DNA of 64,000 bases from Undibacterium sp. CCC3.4. GTDB lineage: Bacteria; Pseudomonadota; Gammaproteobacteria; Burkholderiales; Burkholderiaceae_D. The stretch covers positions 2,604,001 to 2,668,000 of the forward strand of contig NZ_CP133779.1 in NCBI RefSeq assembly GCF_034347425.1. The letters run 5' to 3'. Below, piece after piece: positions 27,883 through 38,000 of this stretch. The notes under the pieces were generated by a model that was not told the DNA's origin, made no database searches, and saw nothing but the letters and a program-made list of their open reading frames with translations. Position 1 is the first letter of the stretch; every line of letters begins with the position of its first letter. Made by a program: the position numbers and the translations under genes.

Positions 27883-28661
27883 TGGAAGTTCGTGGACTCA
27901 GCCTGCAGATAGGCGCGCGCATTTTGGTGGAACAATTGAATTTGACTCTTGCTGCCGGCGAGTGCTGGTGCATTATCGGTCGCAATGGTGCCGGCAAAAG
28001 CAGCTTGCTGCGCACCCTGGCTGGATTGCGCCAGCCACAAGCTGGCAGTATCTTCTTGCAGCAAAAGAATGTGAAGGATTGGCCTTTGCTGGCGCTGGCA
28101 CAGGCACGTGCATTTTTACCGCAAGCGCGCAGCGATGCCTTTGCCTACCGCGTGATCGACAGTGTGCTCACGGCGCGCCATCCGTATCAGGGCCAGCAGT
28201 ACTGGGAATCGGAGCAAGATCTGCAATGTGCGCACGCGGCATTGGCGCAGCTCGATGTGGCCGAATTGGCCGAGCGCGATGTGCGTAGTCTTTCGGGCGG
28301 CGAGCGTCAACGGGTGGCGATTGCTGCCGTGCTGGCGCAGGATGCTCAATTAATGCTGCTCGACGAACCGGCCACTGCGCTCGATCTGGCGCATCAGGTC
28401 AGTGTCATGCAGCTGTTTTCAGATCAATGCAGACAACAAAATAAAACCGTCGTGATGGTCAGCCATGATCTCAATCTCGCTCATCGTATCGCCACCCATG
28501 CCTTGCTGTTGCATGGCGATGGCAGCTGGCAAGCCGGCTGCGCGGCTGAAGTGCTGCGCGCCGAGCCATTGAGCGCTTGCTTAGGCCACGAGATCGACAG
28601 CTTCAAGCATCAAGGGCAGACCATTTTTCTACCTAAACAAATTGCCAAGGAATCCACATGA
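27882..28661 (+). CDS. btuD: Vitamin B12 ABC transporter ATP-binding protein
   Basis: A 259-residue ABC ATPase that energises corrinoid uptake with BtuC and BtuF. Walker A is GRNGAGKSS, the signature motif is LSGGERQR, Walker B is LMLLDEPATALD and the switch histidine is in MVSHDLNLAH. It starts at an ATG overlapping the btuC stop and ends four bases into cobO. Substrate specificity is taken from the riboswitch and neighbours. Confidence 0.94.
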   Translation: MEVRGLSLQIGARILVEQLNLTLAAGECWCIIGRNGAGKSSLLRTLAGLRQPQAGSIFLQQKNVKDWPLLALAQARAFLPQARSDAFAYRVIDSVLTARHPYQGQQYWESEQDLQCAHAALAQLDVAELAERDVRSLSGGERQRVAIAAVLAQDAQLMLLDEPATALDLAHQVSVMQLFSDQCRQQNKTVVMVSHDLNLAHRIATHALLLHGDGSWQAGCAAEVLRAEPLSACLGHEIDSFKHQGQTIFLPKQIAKEST

Positions 28662-29287
28662 GCACAACACTCCCAGTTACGGCAGAGGCCGATATCAATA
28701 GCCGCCATCAACGCCGTATGGAACGCAAGAAAGCCTTGATGGATGAAAAAATCGAGCAAGCCCAGCGTACTACCGGCGTGCTGATCATCCATACCGGCAA
28801 TGGCAAGGGTAAAAGTTCGAGTGCCTTCGGCATGGTCATGCGTGCGCTTGGTCATGGCATGAAGGTTGGCGTGGTACAGTTCATCAAAGGGGCGCTGGCC
28901 ACTGGAGAAGAGATTTTTTTGCGACGTTTTCCTGATGAAGTGTCCTTTCATGCGATGGGTGAAGGCTATACCTGGGTGACACAGAATCGTGAACGCGACA
29001 TGGAAAAAGCGGCCTTGGCCTGGGAACAAGCGAAAAAATTTCTCAGTGATCCGGAAATCGGTTTGGTGGTACTCGATGAATTGAATATCGCCCTCAAATA
29101 CCATTACTTAGATCTCGCGACCGTGATGGCCGACCTCGATGCGCGTCCGGAGATGCAGCATGTGGTGGTGACTGGGCGAGGTGCTTTGCCGGAATTGATC
29201 GCCATCGCCGATACGGTCAGCGAAATGCAGCCGCTCAAACATGCCTTCCAAGAGGGGATTGTCGCGCAGGCGGGGGTCGAATGGTAA
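28658..29287 (+). CDS. cobO: Cob(I)yrinic acid a,c-diamide adenosyltransferase (CobO/BtuR)
   Basis: A 209-residue ATP:corrinoid adenosyltransferase that attaches the 5'-deoxyadenosyl upper ligand to cob(I)alamin or precursors. The P-loop is HTGNGKGKSSSAFG, followed by GVVQFIKGAL, LDELNIALKY and VVTGRGALPELI, all typical of the CobA/CobO/BtuR family. Its N-terminal ~35 residues are a charged extension (HQRRMERKKALMDEKIEQAQ) as found in CobO proteins. The start overlaps btuD by 4 bp, and the end overlaps cobB. Confidence 0.96.
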   Translation: MSTTLPVTAEADINSRHQRRMERKKALMDEKIEQAQRTTGVLIIHTGNGKGKSSSAFGMVMRALGHGMKVGVVQFIKGALATGEEIFLRRFPDEVSFHAMGEGYTWVTQNRERDMEKAALAWEQAKKFLSDPEIGLVVLDELNIALKYHYLDLATVMADLDARPEMQHVVVTGRGALPELIAIADTVSEMQPLKHAFQEGIVAQAGVEW

Positions 29288-30576
29288 GCCATATTGCCAA
29301 GGCGGTATTAATCAGCGCGATCGCTTCCGGACAGGGTAAAACCACCGTGACGGCGGCGCTGGCACGTAAGCTGGTGCAAGCTGGAAAGCGCGTACGCATT
29401 TTCAAGAGTGGCCCCGACTTCATCGACCCGATGTTGCTGGCGCGGGCCTGCGGGGGCGCGGTCGATAATCTCGATTTGTGGATGGTCGGTGCCGCCACTT
29501 GTCAGGCCAAGTTAGCGCAGGCGGCGGCACAGGCTGATGTGATTTTGATCGAAGGGGTGATGGGTCTGTATGACGGCGCGCCATCTTCGGCCGATTTGGC
29601 GCAAGCCTTTGGTGTGCCGGTACTGGCCGTTCTCGATGCGGCTGCCATGGCCCAAACAGTCGGTGCAGTGGCGCTGGGTTTGCGTGATTTCGGACCGGTC
29701 GTGCTGGCCGGAGTGATCGCCAATCGCATCGCTTCGCCCGGGCATGCCGCCATGGTCGCCAGCGCGATGCGCGATATTCCTTTATTGGGCAGCTTGCGCG
29801 GGCAAAGCGTCAGTTTGCCGGAGCGGCATCTCGGTTTGGTCTTGCCTGATGAAGTGGCGCAGCTCGATGCCTTGCTCGACAGTTTAGCCGCCGAACTCGA
29901 TCTCGATCTGGCGGCGTGGGAAGCGCTGCCTTCGGTCAGTTTCACGGCCCCCGCGATGTCAGCCTTGCCGGCACTGCTGGCGGGACGACGCATCGCCATC
30001 GCACATGACGCCGCCTTTGCATTTCTGTATCCCGATAATCTCGCCTGTCTGCGCGAACTCGGTGCCGAGTTACTGTTTTTTTCGCCCTTGAACGATGCCG
30101 CGATTCCGGCTGCGGCCGATGCCCTTTATTTACCGGGCGGTTATCCTGAATTGCACGCGGCCGAGCTCAGTCGTGCACCGCGCTGGCAAGCATCCGTGCG
30201 CGCGGCCCACGCAGCCGGTCTGCCGATTTGGGCCGAATGCGGCGGTATGATGGCGCTGGCCGAGAGTTTGACCGATCTGCAGGGGCAGTGCTGGCCGATG
30301 GCCGGCTTGTTGCCTGGAAAAATACATATGCAAAGCCGCTTGGCCGGCCTCGGCGGGCAAGCATGGCAATTCGAGCAAGAGCAACTGCGCGGGCATACGT
30401 TTCATTACTCGCGTTGCGACACCGATTTGCTACCGTTGACCCATACACGTCGCCAGCGTAGTGACGATGCCGGCGAAGCAATCTATGCCGTCGGCACGCT
30501 GCGCGCTTCGTATTTTCATGCTTACTTTCGCTCGGCCCCGGCCGTCGCGGCACAGTTGTTCACGGTGGCCGCATGA
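29281..30576 (+). CDS. cobB: Cobyrinate a,c-diamide synthase (CobB/CbiA)
   Basis: Glutamine- and ATP-dependent enzyme that amidates the a and c acetate side chains of cobyrinate. The 431-residue protein has an N-terminal P-loop (SAIASGQGKTTVTAALARKL) of the dethiobiotin-synthetase-like domain and a C-terminal glutamine amidotransferase domain. That domain shows LPGGYPELHA, the Cys nucleophile in WAECGGMMAL and a late GHTFHYS histidine. The start overlaps cobO by 7 bp and the end overlaps cobU by 4 bp. This is not the NAD-dependent deacylase also called CobB. Confidence 0.96.
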   Translation: MVSHIAKAVLISAIASGQGKTTVTAALARKLVQAGKRVRIFKSGPDFIDPMLLARACGGAVDNLDLWMVGAATCQAKLAQAAAQADVILIEGVMGLYDGAPSSADLAQAFGVPVLAVLDAAAMAQTVGAVALGLRDFGPVVLAGVIANRIASPGHAAMVASAMRDIPLLGSLRGQSVSLPERHLGLVLPDEVAQLDALLDSLAAELDLDLAAWEALPSVSFTAPAMSALPALLAGRRIAIAHDAAFAFLYPDNLACLRELGAELLFFSPLNDAAIPAAADALYLPGGYPELHAAELSRAPRWQASVRAAHAAGLPIWAECGGMMALAESLTDLQGQCWPMAGLLPGKIHMQSRLAGLGGQAWQFEQEQLRGHTFHYSRCDTDLLPLTHTRRQRSDDAGEAIYAVGTLRASYFHAYFRSAPAVAAQLFTVAA

Positions 30577-31148
30577 GATGTCATTTGATCTTCGGTGGAG
30601 CGCGTTCCGGGAAGAGCGCCTATGCAGAAAAATTGGCTGCGAAATTGAGTGCGGATGGTGGCCGTCAAGTGATTTACATCGCCACCGCCGCCGCCGGCGA
30701 CAGCGACAGCGAAATGCAAAGCCGCATCGCGCATCACCGGCAACGTCGGCCGGCAGGCTGGATCACGCTGGAGCAGCCGCTGGAATTGGGCACGGCGATT
30801 CGTCGCTACAGCTCGCCACGGCATATTTTGCTGATCGATTGTCTGACGCTGTGGTTGTCGAATTGCGTGCTCTCGAATGCCACTGAATTTCCTGATATCG
30901 GCAGCATCAATTCGCCGCCGCTATTCCTCGAACAACGCGCCGCCTTGCTCAGTGCCTTGTCGGCGGCGGCCGGCGAGGTGATTCTGGTGTCGAATGAAGT
31001 GGGGATGGGTATCGTGCCGATGGGGGCGTTGTCGCGCTGGTTCGTCGATGAAGCGGGGCGGCTCAATCAGGCGCTGGCGGCCGAATGCGAACAAGTGGTC
31101 TGGGTGGCGGCCGGCTTACCGCTGTTACTCAAAGGGCAGCAATGCTGA
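30573..31148 (+). CDS. cobU: Adenosylcobinamide kinase / adenosylcobinamide-phosphate guanylyltransferase
   Basis: A 191-residue bifunctional enzyme that phosphorylates adenosylcobinamide and transfers GMP to give adenosylcobinamide-GDP. The P-loop is GGARSGKS (residues 8-15). Family segments AHHRQRRPAGWITLEQP, DCLTLWLSN and VSNEVGMGIVPMG are present. The sequence corresponds to CobP in pseudomonad nomenclature. Both ends overlap neighbours by a few bases in a tight operon. Confidence 0.96.
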   Translation: MRCHLIFGGARSGKSAYAEKLAAKLSADGGRQVIYIATAAAGDSDSEMQSRIAHHRQRRPAGWITLEQPLELGTAIRRYSSPRHILLIDCLTLWLSNCVLSNATEFPDIGSINSPPLFLEQRAALLSALSAAAGEVILVSNEVGMGIVPMGALSRWFVDEAGRLNQALAAECEQVVWVAAGLPLLLKGQQC

Positions 31149-32107
31149 TGCTCAGTGGAATGCTGGTGTTGGCCGCGCTGTTGCTCGGCCTGCTGCTTGA
31201 TTCCTGCTTTGGAGAAGTCCGGCGTTGGCATCCCTTGGTTGGTTTCGGTAGCTTGGCGCAGCGCTTGGAACAGCGCTGGAATCGACCGGCTGCCGGACGC
31301 TGGCGCGGGGCCTGCGCCTGGGCGCTGTTGGTGCTGCCGCCGGTGCTGGCGCTGCAAGCCGCGCTCTGGGCCTTGGCGCGTTATAGTGTTTTCTTGGCCG
31401 TGCTTGCACATGCCTTGTTGCTGTATTTTTGTCTTGGCTTGCGCAGCTTGAAGGAACATAATTTACCGATCCAAGCCGCGCTCGAACAAGATGATTTAGC
31501 CACCGCACGGCGTCTGACTTCGTATATCGTCAGCCGCGATACCGGCCATGCCGATGCGGCCAGTTTGGCCAAGGCCAGTGTTGAATCGCTGTTGGAAAAC
31601 GGTGCCGATGCCGTATTTGCCAGTGTATTTTGGTTTCTGTTACTCGGCGGTGCAGGCGCAGTGCTGCATCGTTTGACGAATACCCTCGATGCCATGTGGG
31701 GTTATCGGTCCGAGCGCTGGCTGCGCTTCGGTTGTGTGGCGGCGCGCAGTGACGATGTGCTCAATTGGGTACCGGCCCGGCTGACGGCACTGAGTTATGC
31801 TGTGCTCGGTGATACCAAGCTGGCCTTGCAGTGTTGGCGGCGTCAAGCCCCGGCTTGGGATAGCCCGAATGCCGGGCCGGTGATGGCCGCCGGTGCCGGC
31901 GCACTCGGTGTGCAACTCGGTGGTCGCGCGCGTTATGACGGTATCGATGAAATTCGGCCGCCGCTCGGTCAGGGCAGGGCAGCGCTGGCAGCGGACATCA
32001 CGCGCGCCTGGCAGTTAGTGCGCGCAGTGCTGTATTTGTGGTGCGGCGCGCTCAGCTTGCTGGCCCTCGGCCGCGTGCTATTTACTGTAGGAATCAACTA
32101 TGCGTGA
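31142..32107 (+). CDS. cbiB: Adenosylcobinamide-phosphate synthase (CbiB; CobD in pseudomonad naming)
   Basis: A 321-residue integral membrane protein that attaches the aminopropanol (phosphate) side chain to adenosylcobyric acid. Family landmarks: LLLDSCFGEVRRWHPLVGFG, the central SYIVSRDTGHADAASLAKASVES, the segment LHRLTNTLDAMWGY, and SPNAGPVMAAGAGALGVQLGG. The ATG at 31142 overlaps the cobU stop. A longer in-frame reading lies entirely inside cobU. The gene ends 8 bp inside the next gene. Confidence 0.94.
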   Translation: MLMLSGMLVLAALLLGLLLDSCFGEVRRWHPLVGFGSLAQRLEQRWNRPAAGRWRGACAWALLVLPPVLALQAALWALARYSVFLAVLAHALLLYFCLGLRSLKEHNLPIQAALEQDDLATARRLTSYIVSRDTGHADAASLAKASVESLLENGADAVFASVFWFLLLGGAGAVLHRLTNTLDAMWGYRSERWLRFGCVAARSDDVLNWVPARLTALSYAVLGDTKLALQCWRRQAPAWDSPNAGPVMAAGAGALGVQLGGRARYDGIDEIRPPLGQGRAALAADITRAWQLVRAVLYLWCGALSLLALGRVLFTVGINYA

Positions 32108-33125
32108 AACTTTACTTGAACATGGCGGTAATTTGCACGATGCCGTAGGTAATTTCGGCCGCCCGCTGGAACAATGGCTTGATCTCTCTACCGGTATCAA
32201 TCCGCATTATTATCCGGTGCCGCCACTGGCTGCCGATGTTTGGCACCGCTTGCCGGAAACCTCGAAGGCACTGCTCGATGCCGCCTGCGCCTGTTACCGT
32301 GCACCACGCATGTTGGCAGTGGCCGGTAGCCAAGCGGCGATTCAGGCCTTGCCCCGTTTGCGCGCGATCGCACGCGTGGTAGTGGCGGCACCATCATATG
32401 CCGAACACGCGCATCAATGGCGTTGCGCCGGTCATGCCGTGAGCGAAATTGCTTATTCTGAGTTGGAGGCGGCGATCGATCAGGCCGATGTCGTGGTGCT
32501 GTGCAATCCGAATAATCCTACCGGTGCCAGCGTGGCCCCGGCCCAGTTGCTGGCTTGGGCGGCCCGATTGGCGCAACGCGGTGGCTGGCTGGTGGTCGAT
32601 GAAGCATTTGGCGATACCATGCCGGCCCTGAGTGTGTGCCCGCATAGCGGTGTAGCCGGCTTGATCGTGCTGCGCTCAGTCGGTAAGTTTTTTGGTCTGG
32701 CCGGCATTCGGGTCGGCTTCGTCGCCGCAGAAGCAAAGCTGCTGCATCGGCTCGCCGCTTGGTTGGGGCCTTGGACCCTCAACGGACCGGCCCAGCAGAT
32801 CGCCTGTGCTGCCCTCAGTGACCGCGTCTGGCAGAGCGAGATGCGGCAAACCCTGGCGGATGCTGGCCAAGGCTTGCGCGCGCTGTTGCATGCCCATGGC
32901 TTTGCCAGCAGTGGAACCGACTTGTTTCAGTGGGTCAGCGACCGCGATCTCGCAGGCCGCACCGAACTGCTGTGGCGTTTCATGGCCGAGCGCGGAATTT
33001 GGTTGCGCTGGTTTGCCGCTGGCGCGCAGCGCCCACATGGTTTGCGCTTCGGCTTGCCGGGCACGGCCGCCGGTTGGGAACGCTTGAGTCTTGCTTTGAA
33101 CGAATGGAGTCAGCATGCCCACTGA
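32100..33125 (+). CDS. cobD: Threonine-phosphate decarboxylase (CobD; CobC in pseudomonad naming)
   Basis: PLP-dependent class I/II aminotransferase-fold enzyme that makes (R)-1-amino-2-propanol phosphate, the linker between corrin ring and lower ligand. The 341-residue protein starts MRETLLEHGGNLHDA, with LDLSTGINPHYYP close behind. CNPNNPTGASV, VVDEAFGD and the PLP-lysine segment SVGKFFGLAGIRVGF are all present. It is coupled to cbiB by an 8-bp overlap and overlaps btuF by 11 bp. Confidence 0.93.
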   Translation: MRETLLEHGGNLHDAVGNFGRPLEQWLDLSTGINPHYYPVPPLAADVWHRLPETSKALLDAACACYRAPRMLAVAGSQAAIQALPRLRAIARVVVAAPSYAEHAHQWRCAGHAVSEIAYSELEAAIDQADVVVLCNPNNPTGASVAPAQLLAWAARLAQRGGWLVVDEAFGDTMPALSVCPHSGVAGLIVLRSVGKFFGLAGIRVGFVAAEAKLLHRLAAWLGPWTLNGPAQQIACAALSDRVWQSEMRQTLADAGQGLRALLHAHGFASSGTDLFQWVSDRDLAGRTELLWRFMAERGIWLRWFAAGAQRPHGLRFGLPGTAAGWERLSLALNEWSQHAH

Positions 33126-34038
33126 GTGGTTTTCCAAGTCGACGCTGCGCCTGTGCGGCACCCTGTGTTTGATGGCGTTCAGCGCCACTGCCGCCGCGCT
33201 CAGCGTTACCGATGATCTCGGCAATACTGTCAATTTGAAAGTGCCGGCGCGCCGCATCATCAGCTTGGCACCGCATGTTACCGAGCTTTTGTTCGCCGCC
33301 GGTGCCGGTTCGCAGATCGTGGCGACGGTTAAATACAGTGATTATCCGGAAGCGGCCAAAGCCATTCCGCGCATCGGTGATTTGCGGCAGATTGACATGG
33401 AACGTGTGCTGGCCTTGAAACCTGATCTGTTGGTGGTCTGGACCCATGGTGCCTTCGACCGGCAAATGCAGGCGCTGCGCGAAGCCGGGATTCCCTTGTT
33501 TTTCAGCGAACCGCAGCGACTTGAGCAGATTCCCGATACCCTCATCAAACTCGGGCGCTTGAGCGGTACCGAGACGACGGCGCAGGCTGCCGCGGCAGAT
33601 TTTCGCAGTCAACTGCAAGCGCTCAAAGTAAAGTATGCGCAGACCAAGCCGCCGAGCGCGCCGCTGAAGATTTTCTACCAAGTCTGGGCGAAACCGCTCT
33701 ACACCCTCAATGACAGTCATATCGCCAGCGATGCCATGCGTTTGTGCGGCGCTGAGAATGTGTTCGGACGTTTGCCGGCGATCGCGCCCTTGGTTGACGT
33801 CGAAGCCGTCTTGAAAAGTAATCCGGATCTGATCATCGATGCCGAAAGCACGAGTCAACATAATAATGGCTTGCAACAATGGAAAGCTTTCCCCAGTTTA
33901 GCCGCCAATAAAAATCAGCATCTGGTCACGCTCGATGGCGATCTCTTGAACCGTCCGGGGCCGCGGATACTGGCCGGCGCGCGCGCCATCTGCGAAGTCC
34001 TCGAACACATTCGCCACCCGCTGGCCGGAGTAAAATAA
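33115..34038 (+). CDS. btuF: Periplasmic cobalamin-binding protein BtuF
   Basis: A 307-residue class III substrate-binding protein of the BtuC2D2F vitamin B12 importer. An N-terminal signal peptide (about residues 1-28, ending FSATAAA) is followed by VTDDLGNTVNLKVPARRIISLAPHVTELLFAAGAG, the usual start of the family. Later DLLVVWTHG and the C-terminal RPGPRILAGARAICEVL are typical. It overlaps cobD by 11 bp and is followed immediately by a second BtuF-like gene. Confidence 0.92.
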   Translation: MPTEWFSKSTLRLCGTLCLMAFSATAAALSVTDDLGNTVNLKVPARRIISLAPHVTELLFAAGAGSQIVATVKYSDYPEAAKAIPRIGDLRQIDMERVLALKPDLLVVWTHGAFDRQMQALREAGIPLFFSEPQRLEQIPDTLIKLGRLSGTETTAQAAAADFRSQLQALKVKYAQTKPPSAPLKIFYQVWAKPLYTLNDSHIASDAMRLCGAENVFGRLPAIAPLVDVEAVLKSNPDLIIDAESTSQHNNGLQQWKAFPSLAANKNQHLVTLDGDLLNRPGPRILAGARAICEVLEHIRHPLAGVK

Positions 34039-34836
34039 ATGTCTCCCTATCAAAGAATCGCCTGTTTATCGACCGAAGCAGTGGAAGTGATGTATGCGCT
34101 CGGGCTCGAGGATTTAGTCGTCGGAATTTCCGGATATACCACGCGACCGGTGCGGGCACGCGCGGAAAAACCCAAGATCAGTGGTTTTTCTTCCGCAAAA
34201 ATTGAGCGCATTTTGGCGGTACAACCGGATTTGGTCATCGCTTACTCGAATATGCAGGCGGCGGTGTGCGCCGAATTGGTCGCAGCCGGCGTCGAAGTGC
34301 ATGCCTATAATCAGCGCGACGTCGCCGGAATTTTTCGTATGATCAGCAGCTTGGCATGCTTGCTGGATAAACGCATCGAAGGGCAGCAACTATGTGCTGC
34401 TTTACGTGCCAAAATTTCCATGGTCGAGCAACAAAGCAGCGCCTGGACGCGCCGCCCGAAAATCTATTTTGAAGAATGGAATGAGCCGCTCATGGCCGGC
34501 ATCGGCTGGGTGTCTGACTTGATTGAGCTCGCCGGCGGCACCGATGTGTTTGCCGATCTCGCCGTCCACCACAGCGCCAAACAGCGCATCATCGCCGATC
34601 CGCTCGAAGTGGTGCGGCGCGCGCCTGACATCATTATCGGCTCTTGGTGTGGCAAAAAGTTTCAGCCCGCTGCGCTTGCCGCCCGTCCCGGTTGGTCAGC
34701 GATTCCGGCGCTCAGGAATGCTTGCGTATTCGAAATCAAATCGGCCGATATTCTCTCTCCCGGGCCGGCCGCTATCGAACATGGTTTGCTGGCGATACAT
34801 GCGCTGATCGCCGATTGGCAAGCGCAGAACTGCTGA
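34039..34836 (+). CDS. BtuF-like cobalamin-binding protein without signal peptide
   Basis: A 265-residue protein of the same class III binding-protein fold: RIACLSTEAVEVMYALGLEDLVVGISG, KISGFSSAKIERILAVQPDLVIA and later APDIIIGSWCGKKF. Unlike BtuF it begins directly with the fold and has no signal peptide or lipobox, so it should remain in the cytoplasm unless the start is misread. The ATG follows the btuF stop with no spacing, and no longer in-frame start exists outside btuF. A role in binding or delivering corrinoid inside the cell is possible; this is inference. Confidence 0.8.
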   Translation: MSPYQRIACLSTEAVEVMYALGLEDLVVGISGYTTRPVRARAEKPKISGFSSAKIERILAVQPDLVIAYSNMQAAVCAELVAAGVEVHAYNQRDVAGIFRMISSLACLLDKRIEGQQLCAALRAKISMVEQQSSAWTRRPKIYFEEWNEPLMAGIGWVSDLIELAGGTDVFADLAVHHSAKQRIIADPLEVVRRAPDIIIGSWCGKKFQPAALAARPGWSAIPALRNACVFEIKSADILSPGPAAIEHGLLAIHALIADWQAQNC

Positions 34837-35062
34837 CTTAGCGCGCTGTTGGCGGTGCTTCCTTAGGTAGTGATGTACACAACAGACCCTAAGAATTGGG
34901 ATTTTCCGTTACAATCCGGGAGCGCTGATTTTTGATTGATGGCAATATTTTTGCCGGCTTTCGCAATCATGCCGACTGCGCTTGCTTGCCTCTGTCAAAG
35001 CTGCGGCAACGCTGCCGCTGTTTTTGTAGGCAGTGTTACTACTCCGTTTTCAGGTTGCCCCC

Positions 35063-38000
35063 ATGTGGATAGTTCAGATTGCCCTTCGCCGCCCGTACAC
35101 GTTCATCGTGATGGCGCTGCTTATCTTGTTGTCGACGCCGTTGGTGCTGACCAAGATGGCAACCGATATTTTCCCCGATATCAATATCCCAGTCATCAGC
35201 ATTATTTGGAATTACGGCGGTTTGTCGGCGCAAGAAATGGGACAACGTGTTACCGCTACCTCCGAGCGCAGTTTGACCACTACGGTCAATGACATCGAAC
35301 ACATCGAATCGCAATCCTTGGCCGGGATTGCCATCATCAAGATATTTTTTCAACCGGAAGTGAATATCCAGACGGCGATTGCCCAAGTCGTGGCGATCGA
35401 ACAAGCGCAATTGCGGCAATTACCGGCTGGGATGACGCCGCCCTTGATCATCAAATATTCCGCCTCCAGCATTCCGGTGGTGCAGCTCGGTTTGTCGAGT
35501 CCGACTATGACTGAACAGGCGCTTGGCGATACCGCTATCAATTTTCTGCGTCCGCAACTGATCACCGTGCCCGGTGCGGCGATTCCCTACCCCTACGGCG
35601 GTAAAATGCGCGTCGTCTCAGTCGATCTCGACAATCAGGCACTGCTGGCCAAAGGTCTGACGCCGACCGATGTGGTCAACGCGGTCAATGCACAGAATTT
35701 GGCACTGCCATCGGGCACGGCGAAAATCGGTGCCACTGAATTTAATGTCAGCATGAACGGTTCGCCCGACACCATTGCCGGCCTCAACCAAATTCCGGTG
35801 TCAGCTAAAAACGGCAGCACCACGTATTTATCCGAAGTCGCCCATGTGCGCGATGGCTTTTCGCCGCAAACCAATATCGTTCGTCAAGACGGCCAGCGCG
35901 GTGCGTTGCTGTCGGTACTGAAAAATGGGGCTTCGTCGACGCTGAAGATTGTCAGCAACATTAAATCGATCTTACCTGAGGTCGCGCTCGGCTTACCCAA
36001 GGATTTGAAAATCTCCACCCTGTTCGATCAATCGGTATTCGTCAAAGCGGCGATCAGTGGCGTGATTCATGAGGCGCTGATTGCGGCCTGTTTGACAGCG
36101 CTGATGATCTTACTGTTTCTCGGTAACTGGCGCAGCACCCTGATCATCGCTATCTCGATACCGCTGTCGATTTTATCCTCGATTTTGGCTTTGTATGCGC
36201 TGGGCGAAACCATCAACATCATGACCTTAGGCGGTTTGGCACTGGCAGTCGGCATCTTGGTCGACGATGCCACTGTGACGATAGAAAACATCGAGCGCCA
36301 TTTACATCTGGGCGTGCCACTGGAAACTGCGATACTCGACGGTGCCGGTGAAATCGCGGTACCGGCGCTGGTTTCCACTTTGTGTATCTGTATCGTCTTC
36401 GTGCCGATGTTTTTCCTCACCGGGGTGGCGCGCTTTCTGTTCGTACCCTTGGCCGAGGCGGTAGTGTTCGCCATGCTGGCTTCGTATATCCTCTCGCGCA
36501 CCTTGGTGCCGACCTTGGTGTTGATGATGATGGGGCAGGCTCACAGCGACGCTGCTGCTGCACCGAGTCTGTTACAGCGCGTGTATCGTCGCTTCGATGC
36601 CGGTTTTGAACAATTCCGTGGTGGCTACATCATCATTCTCGCCAGCTTGCTGACACATCGCAAAGTTTTCGCTGGGGTCTTTCTGGCCTTTTGCATTGCC
36701 TCTTGCGCACTCGTCGCCACACTTGGGCGCGATTTCTTCCCTAGCGTCGATTCCGGCCAAATCCGTTTACATATGCGGGCGCCCACCGGCACCCGTATCG
36801 AAGAAACTGCGCGCATTGCCGATGAAGTGGAAAAAGTCATCCGCAGTATTATTCCGGCTGCTGAGCTCGACACCATACTCGATAACCTCGGCTTACCCTA
36901 CAGCGGTATTAATTTATCGTATGGCACCGGCGGTACGATAGGCGCGATGGATGGCGAAATTCTGATGTCGCTCAAGCCTGAGCATGGCCCGGCGTCACAG
37001 TATGTGCAACGGTTGCGACAAGAATTGCCGCGTCGTTTCCCTGGCGTGGAATTTTATTTTCAGCCGGCCGATATCGTCACTCAGATTCTGAATTTCGGTT
37101 TGCCAGCGGCCATCGACATTCAAATCGCCGGTGCCGATGTCAAAGGCAACTATCAAATCGCCAGCCGCCTGATGAAGCAAGTCAGCCGTATTCCCGGCAC
37201 CGTCGATGTACATATTCATCAAAAAAACGATTTGCCGACCTTGGCACTGGAAACCGATCGCATTCAGATCAAACAGTTGGGCCTCAATCCGGTCGATATC
37301 GCGCAAAATCTGTTGGTATCCTTGTCCGGCAGTTTTCAAACTGCGCCGGCATTTTGGTTTAATCCAGTCAACGGTGTGGTCTACAGCGTGGCGATTCAAA
37401 CGCCACAATACCGTAACGGCGACCTTGATAGTTTGTTACGCACGCCGATCAAATCTGCTGCTCAAGTCGCCGGCCAAGCCGCCGCAAGCGACGGCAGCAT
37501 GTCCACCCAATTGCTCGGCAATTTGGTGCAAGTGCGTCCGGCTTCGCAATTGGCGGTAGTTTCGCGCTACAACATCAAGCCGGTGATCGACTTATATGTC
37601 AGCGTCGAAGGACGCGATTTGGCCGGCGTGGCTGGCGAGCTTGAGCAATTGGTCGAGGCGGCACGCAAGGAGCTGCCACGTGGTGCCAGCATTACCGTGC
37701 GCGGCCAAGTCGAAACCATGAGAAGTTCATTCTTGGGTCTGGGTCTTGGCTTGGTGATGGCAATTATCTTGGTGTATCTGCTCATTGTCGTCAATTTCCA
37801 GTCTTGGATCGATCCTTTGATCATCATCAGCGCCTTACCGGCAGCCTTAGCCGGTATCGTCTGGATGCTCTTCCTCAGTCATACCCCCTTGAGTGTACCG
37901 GCCTTGACCGGTGCCATCATGACCATGGGGGTAGCGACGGCCAACAGTATTTTGATGGTCTCATTCGCGCGCCAATGTATGGACCAAGGGGCGCCGCCGC

